A stretch of DNA of 64,000 nt, taken from NCBI GenBank assembly GCA_004154925.1, contig QJNS01000157.1, forward strand, positions 1 to 64,000, read 5' to 3'. Under the pieces are notes generated by a model. It ran no database searches. It was not told where the DNA came from and saw only the letters and a list, made by a program, of their open reading frames with translations. How positions within the stretch are numbered: the first letter of the stretch is position 1; each line of letters begins with the position of its first letter. Made by a program: the position numbers and the translations under genes. This document shows positions 36,300 through 47,179 of this stretch, in pieces. This DNA comes from Monosporascus cannonballus. Lineage: Eukaryota > Ascomycota > Sordariomycetes > Xylariales.

Positions 36300-38405
36300 A
36301 TGGCAGACGAGGCTATCGCCAGTCATTACCAGGTCCTTGAGGAACTTGGACGTAAGTGGATCCCTCCCGGTTTCAGCGAACCCCGCCGTTTGACTATGAG
36401 GTGAACAGGCCTGTTACTGACTTGTGCTTGACATGTGTAGGTGGCAGCTTTGGGGTCGTGTACAAGGGCATCGAAAAGGCCACGGGCGAAGTCGTGGCAA
36501 TTAAACACGTAAGTTGCACTCCCGCGCATGTTATACGTGGCTCTAATTTTAATCCCGGGCCGATAGATCGACCTAGAGTCGACCGACGATGACATCCAGG
36601 ATATACAGGCCGAAATCTCGGTTCTGAGTACATGCGCCAGCTCCTACGTAACAAAGTATAAAGCGAGTTTTTTACGAGGCAGTAAACTATGGATCGTAAT
36701 GGAATATCTAGGCGGGGGCTCATGCCTCGACTTGGTAAAATACCTTCGCAAAGTACACCAGTTTCTTGACCTAACAGGCTATTCATCACAGCTCAAACCC
36801 GAGCCTTCCGTCTTTAGCGAGACGCATATTGCTATCATCTGCCGCGAACTGCTCCGCGGTCTCGAGTACCTTCACGCCGAAGGCAAGATACACCGAGATA
36901 TCAAGGCCGCCAACGTTCTGCTATCGGAAGCCGGCAAAGTCAAGTTGGCCGATTTTGGCGTAGCTGCGCAGCTCACCAACATCAAGTCGCAACGGAACAC
37001 CTTCGTCGGCACCCCCTTCTGGATGGCCCCTGAGGTCATCCAACAGGCTGGGTACGACTTCAAGGCGGACATCTGGTCTTTGGGGATCACTGCGCTCGAG
37101 ATGGCGAACGGGGAGCCGCCCCATGCCGCTCTTCACCCGATGAAGGCGCTGTTCCAGATTCCAAAGAACCCCCCGCCTAGACTGGAGGGCAACTTCTCGA
37201 AGGAGTTCAAGGACTTTGTCACGCAGTGTCTTATGAAAGACCCGGATCGCCGACCGACGGCAAAGGATTTATTAAAGCACCGATTTGTCAGGTCCGCAGG
37301 GAAAGTGGAAGCTTTGCAGGAGCTTATCGAGCGACGACGAAATTACGACGCCGTTAAGTACAGGAAGAGGACCAGGAATTTCTACCAAGAAACCCTACAC
37401 AGCATGTTGCCCAAAGACGACAAGGACGAGTGGGTATTCGATACCGTAAAATCAGTGGCCCCTAAGAAGGCAACTGTTCGGTCACGAAACCCGTCGTCTG
37501 TCTTTTCTACCGAGGAAGCTCTGCGCAGAATGGACATTAAGGACGCTCCGCTGCAGCCATCTTCGCCAGTCCCGATGACCGTCCGTAAGACGACCATGCG
37601 AAGGCAACCTTCCTCGGCGCAGACGCCGGGAGCCGGGCCTGTACGGAGCCCTCCGGGCCCTGCGATGAAACGGCCTCTCCAGCCTGACATGTCATTTGGA
37701 AACTCCGGCTCCTCTCAACGTCTTTTCCGCCGCGTCCCGTCCGACGGCTCTGCCTCAAGTCCGATCCCATCTCCGCTTTCAGGTGATGAAGTGGGAGACG
37801 AGAATCGGAACCCCAATGCGGTCGAGACAAACAGCAAGGAAGCAATGCTTGGCCGACGCCTGTATTCCAAAGCCCTTGACCCGACCCTTGCTGAACTACA
37901 CGCACAGACGTCGGACATGATCAAAAGAGAGGCTCTTGCGAAGTTATCAGACGCGTTTGCTATTCTCGACGCTTTGGACCCCGAAGGAGCCTACCACCTG
38001 ATGCGCAACCTAAACTCGTCCATCTCACAAGATGCGAAGCTGTCGAACGCGTTTTTGCGGGGCAACACGTTAGCGAAACCAACAGCGGATTCCGAGATGC
38101 CGCTGGGTACGGTGGTCATTAAAAGCACGCCCACCAAACAGAATCAGAGTCCGACAAAGTCGGTGCCTGCAGCGAACAGCCCCCATCTCAGGGGCCATAG
38201 GCGGCGGCAAGAGAGTATGGCTTCCGATGGCTCTAGCAGCCCCGCTAAAGGGCCCTCCCGAGAGAAGGACTCTGAAAGAGCCGCGTTGGAAGCCAAGTAT
38301 CCAGGCCGCGACGCTCGCCCGGGGATGGAGCACTGCAAGCAGCTTTCCGACGTCCTGTATGGCCGTTGGGTCGACGGCCTACGCCTGCGCTGGCCTGGTG
38401 TCTAG
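36300..38405 (+). CDS. GCK-III (STE20-family) Ser/Thr protein kinase
   Basis: A germinal-centre kinase III, the group that includes yeast Kic1, fission yeast Sid1/Nak1 and Sordaria/Neurospora KIN3/MST-1, which act in septation, polarity and STRIPAK signalling. There are four exons: 36300-36351, 36441-36508, 36567-36734 and 36792-38405, giving 633 residues. The third intron (57 nt) is cryptic because it is nearly open in frame, but removing it restores [14 protein letters not shown]. The kinase domain covers residues ~11-260: the Gly loop [11 protein letters not shown], Lys39 in [14 protein letters not shown] with Asp132, DFG at 150-152, and the GCK signature [13 protein letters not shown]. 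The C-terminal half is Ser/Pro-rich and ends in a conserved [19 protein letters not shown]. Which GCK-III paralogue it is cannot be fixed from sequence reading alone. Confidence 0.92.
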
Positions 38406-41179
38406 ATAGACGCCACGTCATTCATCTTCTTACGGAGTCAAGGTGTTAGGATACTGTTTGAAGTGATTGTAGGTACGGTACGGTTCTCTAGCTCGCCACA
38501 TGCTAGGTTGACAGGATGGCACGAGGTGCAGCTTTCACGGCGTTTAGACAAATTGGTGGAGCGAACGCATGATCTTGGTTTTTGCGCATTTGCAAGCACG
38601 CCGGAGTTTGCTGGCTGCATCGGAGCTCGGAGGTTTTGTCACGACTCACGGGAGTCAAATCTAATGTTTACACGAGAGCGTCTCTCCTTGCAGCATATGG
38701 CGTTTTCTGTATAATGATGCAAATAGGACGGTGCACAGGACGACCTAGACGGATCTCTGTAATACGTATCTAACGTTACTGTACTGCGTTGTTGATTTGT
38801 ACTCATCCCTGTATTCGATGCTTCCCGGGGCCTCCTAGAGGGGCCGGGGAATAGTTACTAGGGATAGCTGGGGGAGAGGCGGAGTTTGGAGACTGCGATA
38901 GAGGTGGTCGGTCAGTAGGTGAAGCTTCCCTTGATATGGCATACGAATCACACAGCGAAGGGGCTAAGACGTGGATGGAATCCATCTGCAACTCCGTCGC
39001 CAGCTGGATCCGGGGCTTGTCTTTGATCAGATCGGCGAACTCTTGCGGTATCGTAGGCCAAGCTAGAGCAAACTACCAAGCGTGCGAGCTTTCCACTCGA
39101 CACGCGACGTACCTAAGCTTTTCACTCGCAATTCTGGCACACCTAGTTTGCTATCCTAGCATCACTAGAGATATCGCGGCAGTCGGCGGGCAACGCGACG
39201 CAGGCCATCAACGGCGGCTAATTGGGCGGTATAATATGGCGGATCTGCGCCACGCCGAGTCCGTTTTCTGTTCGCCCTCTGCACCGCCTCGGCCCAACAA
39301 CTCGTTCGTGTCTTGCGAATGGATATAATTAATTATTAGTGTCAGAATCCGGTTCTCGTCTTGCATTCCTCCCAGGGGACGCAGCGGACAGGTTGGAGTT
39401 GCAATTATGTATTTTATTTTCCCATCGGAATCCCTATGTCTGTTGCTCTCTAGTCCTAAAGCACATAAGCAATGCGCGTCATTAATATATATGACTGCCG
39501 TCAACGTCTGCCCGGGACATGTTGTCTCTTTGGCGTGAAGCAAAAACTTAACTATATCCGCTTGGGAGGATCATATACGGGTCCACATCGGCTGCTTCCG
39601 GTCATGGCTATTTTCTGGAGTTAGGCAAGGCCACATAACATAAGTTTCCATCCACCGTTTTCACATATGGAGAGCGGATTTATCCGCTACGTCCGCGGGC
39701 TGAATGTTAGCCAAAAATATCGCAGGGGTATCACCAGGTTTCTTGTAGGCCTGCGACCACGATACTTTGGTGTACCCCTTGAGCATACTCCAGTTACACC
39801 ACAGTGCTGACCAACGCAGCATTAACTCATCTAAGGAATGTAAGCTATTGTTCAGCCAGTAGTTATCCGCAGCCGAAAACGACAAAACAAAACCATTCAC
39901 ATCGTACGAAGCCCTAGGTCCGGGAAGGGCCCTTGGATGCCAGGCAGCACTTTCCTACGGGCACCGCCACTAGCCAGAGTGCAGGCTGCTTTCCTGTACA
40001 GTCTATTTGCAGGAGCCGTCGTGTAGGCTCACGGATCCTAGAAATGATACGAGTCTACAATGGAGATCATTAACATGCAAACAGGAGCGCAAGAGTGGGG
40101 ACCAGTCGACTCGTCTAGCAAGCGGGTGTGACTCCAAACACAAACAACCAAGTGCGCTACCTCGGCGCCATGCCGTCCCTCGGTTCAAGGCGCTGCCTAT
40201 GAGAAGCGGGCTTCAAAAAGCAGTACGCGTAAGAAAGGCCTCAGGGGTACACATCCGACCAGCTTCGCGGCAAAGGGCTGATGATACTTCCCTTAGAGTC
40301 TCTGCGAAGAGCGCGAGCTGTTGCCCATTTCCCGACTCTGCGTTGGGGATCCGGAGATGTGTCTTGGAATGGTAATGCTTTCGTTGCTTTTCTCCCCGCC
40401 CAACGTGCGGCAGCCGAGATGGTGGCTGACTGGTGTGTGCTTCTCCGCCTTCGTTTATCTGGTGTGCTACGGTAGCCCCGGCTTTCGCTGGTGGCGGGAT
40501 ATCCAAGTCTTCCTAGAATGCTTGGAATCGAATCCAGGTTCGCCACCGACGGCTTCTAGATGATTGCCCCAGTGATATACGGTCAACAATGTCCTGTCGC
40601 TTCTATCCCCCTGTTTATATGACCCTTACCTTAATGAGAGCAAACATCATTGCAATAGGGAACACCGAAAGCATTAAGGCCGCCCTTAAACGAGCTCCTT
40701 TTGCCGGTTACCGTAATTCCCATATATTACCGTAGATTCTTCTATATGCTGTCGTGCCGTTTCGCCTTCGCACAGCATATACGAGAATCCCGCTTCTCAC
40801 GGATGCAAGATGGGCGCCTTTGGGATCAGAGACCTATTTAGCGACACTGCCGTTGCTCGCCTGACAATCTTCGTCTCTGTGCTCGTCGCCATTTTTAGTT
40901 AGAGCCTTCACGCTGTTCAGAGAGACCACCTGACGGAGCCACAGTCCAAAGGGCTAATACGGCGGGCGACTTCAGCTGATGGTACGTAAATCAACCTCCC
41001 CTACTATTGTTCGATGTACAACTTCTGCTAACGCAACAAGGGAGTTGCTCATTCTTGCGATGAAATATGTGGAGAAATCAAGGGCATTACCAGATGACGT
41101 GGCTCAACCACCTTGCAGGACAACGTGCGGCTGGTGTCCTACTCTCCGCGAGAGATGGGGCTCGTGACGGCTGACCGTG
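38406..41179. other. Gene-poor stretch of 2.8 kb
   Basis: No intact gene is supported. The clear structure is an 18-bp-arm inverted repeat at 40735-40789 (separate entry). Its right end runs into the P450 relic, whose 5' part may extend here but cannot be read. Confidence 0.45.
40735..40789. repeat. Inverted repeat / hairpin, 18-bp arms
   Basis: The left arm is 40735-40752 (gattct-tc-tatatgctgt) and the right arm 40772-40789 (acagcatata-cg-agaatc). The outer 6 bp and inner 10 bp pair perfectly, with a 2-nt internal mismatch, around a 19-nt loop. It is intergenic. It could be a foldback or MITE remnant, or an RNA hairpin. Confidence 0.75.
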
Positions 41180-41850
41180 GTACAGGTTCTCGAATCCAAA
41201 CACACCGGGCTGAACCCGGACGTCCCGCTCGGTGATGAAGCCGTTGCGGCTCTCAGACGGCACCAAAATCCCTGCTGACTCAAGCATCGCGTTGCCTCTG
41301 TGGTATGTACGAGTGATTCCTGGTGTCGAAGCCCGAAATCTTCGCTGGGCCTGAATTGCCCGTTGACTTGGTTTACTGCTATAGGCAGTACGTATGATTC
41401 TCCCCGTTTTCCCAACGAAGAATTTGACGGCCGCTTTTGAGCTTGGAGAGTCTCATAGCTAGGCTTTCCGCTTAAACACTCGATGCCTTGTGTTAACGCC
41501 TAGCAGGTTCGCACCCAAGAGACCCTGAGTACCACCCCGAGCCGACCATATTCAACCCGCACCGCTTCGCCGATATCCGAAGCGGCGTGAAGGACGACCC
41601 CCCCTGAACCTCGTCAACAAGGAGCAGTATCGGTTCATATCTCCTACGATGGAGAACACGAGCTTCAGTCTCGGGCGCCATGCCTATCCCGGCCGTTTCC
41701 TAGCTGTGCACGAGATCAAGATCGGCGACCATCTTATTCGAGTACGATATCAAGCTTCCTGATGGCATCGGTGAGCGCTATTCCAATATTGTGCATGGGG
41801 ATCACATAATGCCAGACCGCACAAAGACTACCATGTTGAGAAGAGTTGCC
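41180..41850 (+). pseudogene. Decayed cytochrome P450 (C-terminal part)
   Basis: Conceptual reading gives fungal P450 blocks in the right order: MKPLRLSDGTKIPADSSIAL near 41236-41300, then DPEYHPEPTIFNPHRFADIR at 41521-41580. The heme-loop region follows: ENTSFSLGRHAYPGRFLAVH near 41650-41710, then EYDIKLPDG and HGDHIMPDRTK to about 41850. Between the first two blocks, 41305-41506 looks like a retained intron (GTATGT donor, TAGCAG acceptor). The gene is dead by several marks. The heme-ligating Cys of the GRHACPG motif is Tyr (TAT). Two extra C occur in a C run near 41600. Further frame breaks occur near 41515 and 41735, and there are stops. The N-terminal half is not readable upstream. Activity is excluded if the reading is right; the subfamily cannot be assigned. 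Confidence 0.8.
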
Positions 41851-42484
41851 GTCACTCGAGTAGGAAGAGTACAAATCCAATGGAACGTATTGGTGAGAAT
41901 CTTTGTCCATGTTACCGGTAACGGCGCCGGGTTCTGAGTTTCAATGTTGCCTATTATAAGTAACTGTCAATCTGCATGTTTTCCCTTCGCCATTCAAGAC
42001 GCATGCATTTGTATTTATCTACATAGTTGTTTAGATTTCGGAGACGACCATTGCTCAGTGGTAGGTGTATAATATGGATCGAGCCTATCGAGAGGTTATT
42101 TCTATCTACATACCTAGACTATCAATATACTAATTGGGCTGCATATCGTCGGATAGCAAGCAAGTACTGATTGGCTAGGACCCCTGGAGCCTCGCTACTG
42201 CACAAGCACAGCACAACTAGCATCTTGGGCCAGGTCCACCCTCCAGGGAGATCGAATACATACCCCACGCCGCGACCGCCAAAAACGCGTCGTAAATTCA
42301 AAGGATATAGGGCAACCAACCACAAGCGTAGACATCCGGCAGTCTGTGGTCGGACACCCCACTATCCTATCTGTCGAACAACATCAACGTCAACCGTCCA
42401 ACTAGCGAAGCACCTCCACCAGCTTTCAACATCCCTAATGCCTAGCCCTATTATACGAAGTCCCTCGATGCACTGCCGGTAGCA
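41851..42484. other. Intergenic, 0.6 kb
   Basis: It holds the presumed promoter and leader of the CDC16 gene. No gene is seen. Confidence 0.45.
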
Positions 42485-44284
42485 ATGGAAAGCTTCCTCC
42501 GGGAATGGAGGCAGGATGCCTTGAACAAGGCCCAATATGAGTCTGCCATCTTCATAGGAGATAAGCTGCTGGCTTTAACGAGTTCGTCCGTCCGTCCCAT
42601 CCGCTGAAACATCTTTCGAGGTGACCAAGACAGACAGAGAGAGGGAGAGAACGGATAGATGGTTATTGCGCCACACTGACCGCATTTTGCCTTTGCTATA
42701 GACGACGATAACGATGCGTTCTGGCTCGCACAGGTTCACTTCGCGACGGGCAATTACACGAGAGCCCAAGCTTTCCTATCCAAACAAGACCTGGTCGCCC
42801 GGAACCCGTCGTGTCGATATTTAGCTGCCCACTGCTTCATCAAGCAGTCGAGATTCGACGAGGCCCTTTCTATCCTTGGAGAGCGTAACCCTACTCATCT
42901 AATATCGAACCCGGCGAATAGGCGCAAGGCGCAACATACTAGTGGACGGTCCACGGCGTCCAGCCATGGCAGGGCCACTGCCAGGTCACACGACCGGAGG
43001 GACGAAGCTTCGGAGGAAGAGATTGCAAACAGGCGCTACGAGGCCGCCATGTGTTTTCTGAGAGGGATCTGTTACGCGAAGCAGAATGCCTTCGACCGGG
43101 CTAAGGAGTGTTACAAGGATGCCGTCCGCATAGACGTCCAGTGCTTCGAAGCTTTCCAGCAGCTGATGAAGAACTCGCTCATGTCACCCGACGAGGAATG
43201 GCAGTTCCTCGAATCTCTAGACTTCGACTCTATCACCGTACCAGGGGACCCGTCTTCGTCACAAGAAGCCGCCGAGTTCACCAGAATGCTCTATACCACA
43301 CGGCTCTCGAAATACCGTAACCCCGACGCTTTTACATCGGCTTGCGAGACGCTCTCTACACATTACAACCTCTCCTCGAACCCCGATCTGCGTCTGGCTC
43401 AAGCAGATCTCCTCTATACCCAATGCAGGTATAAGGATGCCCTCGCGATTACCGATTCCGTCCTGCAAGAGGACAAATATAACTTTAGTATATACCCCTT
43501 GCATCTAGCCTGCTTGTACGAGCTGAAGATGAAGAATGCCCTCTTCCTTGTTGCACACGACCTCGCCGACAGTCATCCCGAAGAGCCATGCACCTGGCTT
43601 GCCGTGGGCATATACTACTTTTCTATCGACAAAATCGCCGAAGCAAGGCGATACTTCAGTAAAGCTAGCATGATGGACGCCCATTTCGGGCCGGCTTGGA
43701 TCGGCTTCGCTCACACCTTCGCTGCCGAAGGAGAACATGACCAAGCTATATCGGCGTACTCGACAGCAGCAAGGCTATTCATGGGCACGCATCTCCCACA
43801 AGTGTTCCTCGGCATGCAGAACCATGCCCTCAACAACATGACGCTAGCGGACGAGTTCCTCAGGACAGCGTACGGACTATGCAAGACGGACCCGCTGTTA
43901 TTGAACGAGATGGGGGTTGTCTACTATCACCAAGACAGGCCGACCGAGGCGGCCACGCTCTTCCAGAAGGCCCTCGAGGTGGCCGAGGACATCGACTCGG
44001 AGCCGGAGGCCTGGCTGTCGGCTCGCACAAACCTCGCGCACGCGTATCGGCGCTCGAAGAAGTACTACGAAGCGCTGGAGCAGTTTGACGAGGTCCTGAG
44101 GCAGGGCGGCAAGGACGCCGCCGTGTTCTCCGCCAAGGGCCTGATATACATGGAGCTGGGGAAGCCCGAGGACGCGGTCGAGGTGCTGCACCAAGCGCTG
44201 GCCATCAACCCGCAGGACCCTATAGCGACCGAGCTGCTCAACAAGGCCCTCGAGGAGACGGCCGGGATGCTGGCCTTGGATTGA
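42485..44284 (+). CDS. CDC16: Anaphase-promoting complex subunit Cdc16/Cut9 (APC6), TPR protein
   Basis: A TPR subunit of the anaphase-promoting complex/cyclosome, the ubiquitin ligase that drives anaphase and mitotic exit in the nucleus. Exon 1 is 42485-42581 (MESFLREWRQDALNKAQYES). A 120-nt intron with a GTTCGT donor, a CACTGAC branch and a CTATAG acceptor leads to exon 2, 42702-44284. The join reads LLALTNDDNDAFWLAQVHF. The protein is about 559 residues and consists mostly of tandem TPR helices. Recognisable family blocks are NPSCRYLAAHCFIKQSRFDEA, CFLRGICYAKQNAFDRAKEC, KDALAITDSVL, HPEEPCTWLAVGIYYF, DAHFGPAWIGFAHTFA and LLLNEMGVVYYHQDRPTEA. A charged spacer near residues 95-135 interrupts the repeats. 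The 3' 300 bp are distinctly GC-rich. The identification is strong. Confidence 0.92.
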
Positions 44285-47179
44285 CAAAGCATGTCTAGAC
44301 TTAATTAAATGAGAGATAAGTGGCAACCGAGCTCATGAGAACGATGATTGCCTACATGTGAGTCTGTGTGTGCATGTAATTGGTAATACCTCCCGAATCT
44401 AATAACTGGACTCTCCGCCCGTGTGCTTACTGTACGCTACGAGGCTCATCGGGGTGTTCCAGGAAGAAGCGGGTGGATTAGGTAATCTGCCGACATGAAT
44501 GAACGAGGACCCGGAAGGAGCCGAATACAGCAAGTCCCGAACCTCAAGACAATAACCGGTATCATCCAACACTCCCGAGATTCAGCAGCCAGGGCCCAGC
44601 TACACTCGACCCCTTGTCTTATTGTAGAGGGGGGGGGGGGGGAATTGTTTTNNNNNNNNNNCTGGGCGGGGGGGGGCATTCTTATTCAGTGGCCCCGAGA
44701 TCTTGTTAATATTTTTTGATCGCTTCACACGGATACACACGGATACATACGCAAACCCTTTTATGGTGATACTATATTCAAATGACAGCGCTTTGAGAGT
44801 TGCGTTTATGGCCCGATTAACTATTGCTACGAATGTTGTGGTTGCAAGACACATGTCGGAACCATCGTCAAAGCGAAGTTCTACCCAGTCGTGTAATAGG
44901 GGCCCCTCTTAACGTTACAATGAAACAAGGGGTCGAGCGTACATTAGTACAAAGGCATCTCCCGCCCTCGTCTACCAGCGGCCCGCCCGAGTCATGGTGA
45001 TATCTCGGATCTATCCCCCCTTCCGGGCACTCAATCCCGTCTCGTCGTCAAAAGTACACCTGCCACCCTGCGAGCCTGCGAGCCACCATGTGCCGTGCAT
45101 CCGCCCCTGGTCCTGGTCGCTGCCCCCCACTTGCTCAGTTGTCACGATGGGAATGGATAATGATGATGACGATGATGGCAATAAGAGTCGTGTTATTACA
45201 TGCGCGGGTTAAGTTCTGACAACAAACTCACTAAGTAGGAAGGGTACGTTAAACTACCAGTGGGGGCATTCGCGCTTATCTATATGATACATACATGCGA
45301 CTACTGAATGTGCTCAAAGACAGCCTACCCTGGTATTAGTTATGGTATAGCTTCTAACCCCCACGGGTACATGACAGGGCAGGTTTTCTTCGGCCTGACA
45401 CCACGTGCAGTAATAACCTTTGTGGCTGCGCTACCCAGAATACGCACTAGTAAGGCAAACACGTCATAAGCTTCTGCCACTAGGTAGTGCTCTGGACCCA
45501 CTACCTGGATTGTGCCCCTGTGAACCCCAGAGAGCGAGCCAAGCTCGTTACCCGAGCTCTTCTCCATGCTGCTGCTGGTGTTGCTTGCGGCCGCTGGCTT
45601 ACACCTTGTTGTATGACATACTCGAAGGATCTGCGTCGTCGATGGTAGTTGGGTGTAGATCTTACCGAGATGGTCAGGGATTGTATAATATCATATAGTA
45701 CATCGTTAGGTCCTACGTATCCGTACATACCTAGCTACCTGCCCGTGTGCTGGGAGCCGACTCGGGGAGGGGTGTGTGGGGGGGAGGGGGGGGGTGCAGG
45801 CGCAAGTTCGATAGCGTAGAGCTACTACTCGATAGTAGAACCTCACTAACGACGAACGAGGAGTACGAAGCGTAGGTAGGTACCTAGTAGTTATCTTTGT
45901 AGTCCCTTGCTTTCCACGCCTTGCTTCGTGTTACGCAGAGCATGAGCACGTATACCGCAGGTATCGTCATCGATCAACAGGGGCGGAGATGAAGACAATC
46001 CTACCGCCTCACAATAACCAACGTAAGGCTACTTTCAACGGGTACCTATGTAGGTGATAAAATGCAGCCCGCCGAAAGGGCATCCGATTCAACTACTAGA
46101 TACTGAAATTCATCTGGCAACAGAACTGGCATCCTACGTACGGTACGTGCGTGCGTGCATGCGATGGCTAGGTTACCCGCGAACACTTCCATTTTTGTCC
46201 ATAAACCAGGTAAAGTTGTGTTAATAAGCAGCCGCGATGACAAATCGGGGTTCTCTCGGGGCTGGCCCCCTCCCCCCTTGCCCCTCCAGTCCACCCCAAT
46301 CAATCACCTCCTCTCCTTGCGGACATGCCGTAGTCACTTATGCAGGTCAATCCGGGGGTGCCACACTCCCGGCGCAGGTCATTGGGAACGTCAGCTTACA
46401 AGGGAAGGCCCGCATGCAGGGGCCGTGGTAGCTATTGGATTTTCAGACCTATTGCACATGAACCAACCAACCAGAAGAACATTGTTGGCCATGGGATCCT
46501 GGACCAACGAGATAGATGATCGGGACAGCTTTGCAGCAAATCTCCCCACCCGCATCACACTGCATGATAAGTTCCCGTTTCATGCAGCGTCTGACACTCA
46601 TATGACGCAGGGGGGACCTAAGAAAGTAAATGGAAGAAAAGAAGCAAAACAAGCACATTCAAGACACAGGAGGACGGTCGTACGAGATGGGGTGGGGCTA
46701 TATTCAATTGAGGTAGTAGTATAATCCTTTCCGTATGAAGCGGCGGCCTGTGTCTCCGCCCCAGAGCCAGCCAGAAAGCGTGGCTATGGATGAGGATGGT
46801 ATGTCGCTCCTTCTAACTAGGTAAGACAAAAAAAAGGCGACGGAATGGGGCAGGACCTCTGTCCATGAACCGCCGTCGTGCAAAATATTCTCTCGTATAA
46901 TAGATCTTCTCAGATGGGCCGTGCTTTCGTGGACTACGTATGTCACACCCAACCGCTGATATGCAATAGACGTGAAAAAGCCGCAATGGATTGTGAGATT
47001 TCGTAACAGCGCCGCTGCAGTCGGTCGTTCGTAAAGGGTCGTCATAGACAAAAATACAAGTTTGAGTACTGGGTTGAAAATCGGGCTTCGCCCATGAGAC
47101 CATCTTACTCCGGGAAGCAAAGGCTCGGAAGAAACAAAAGGAAAAAAAAAGATTGACGGAGCGGGCTGATCGCGGACGG
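44285..47179. other. Gene-poor stretch of 2.9 kb containing an assembly gap
   Basis: No gene is supported. It contains a 14-base G run and 10 Ns (44629-44661), a GAT-rich microsatellite at 45157-45178 and a G-rich tract around 45764-45794. An ORF of 189 codons at 46155-46724 on the plus strand has no family resemblance and is treated as chance. Confidence 0.5.
44652..44661. other. Assembly gap (10 N)
   Basis: Ten N bases follow a poly-G run (44629-44642) and precede another G-rich run. The fixed length suggests a placeholder, so the true gap size is unknown. Confidence 0.97.

Noticed and set aside
46155..46724. A 189-codon plus-strand ORF
   Set aside because: Composition and lack of any motif suggest chance; it starts in an intergenic, repeat-bearing stretch.
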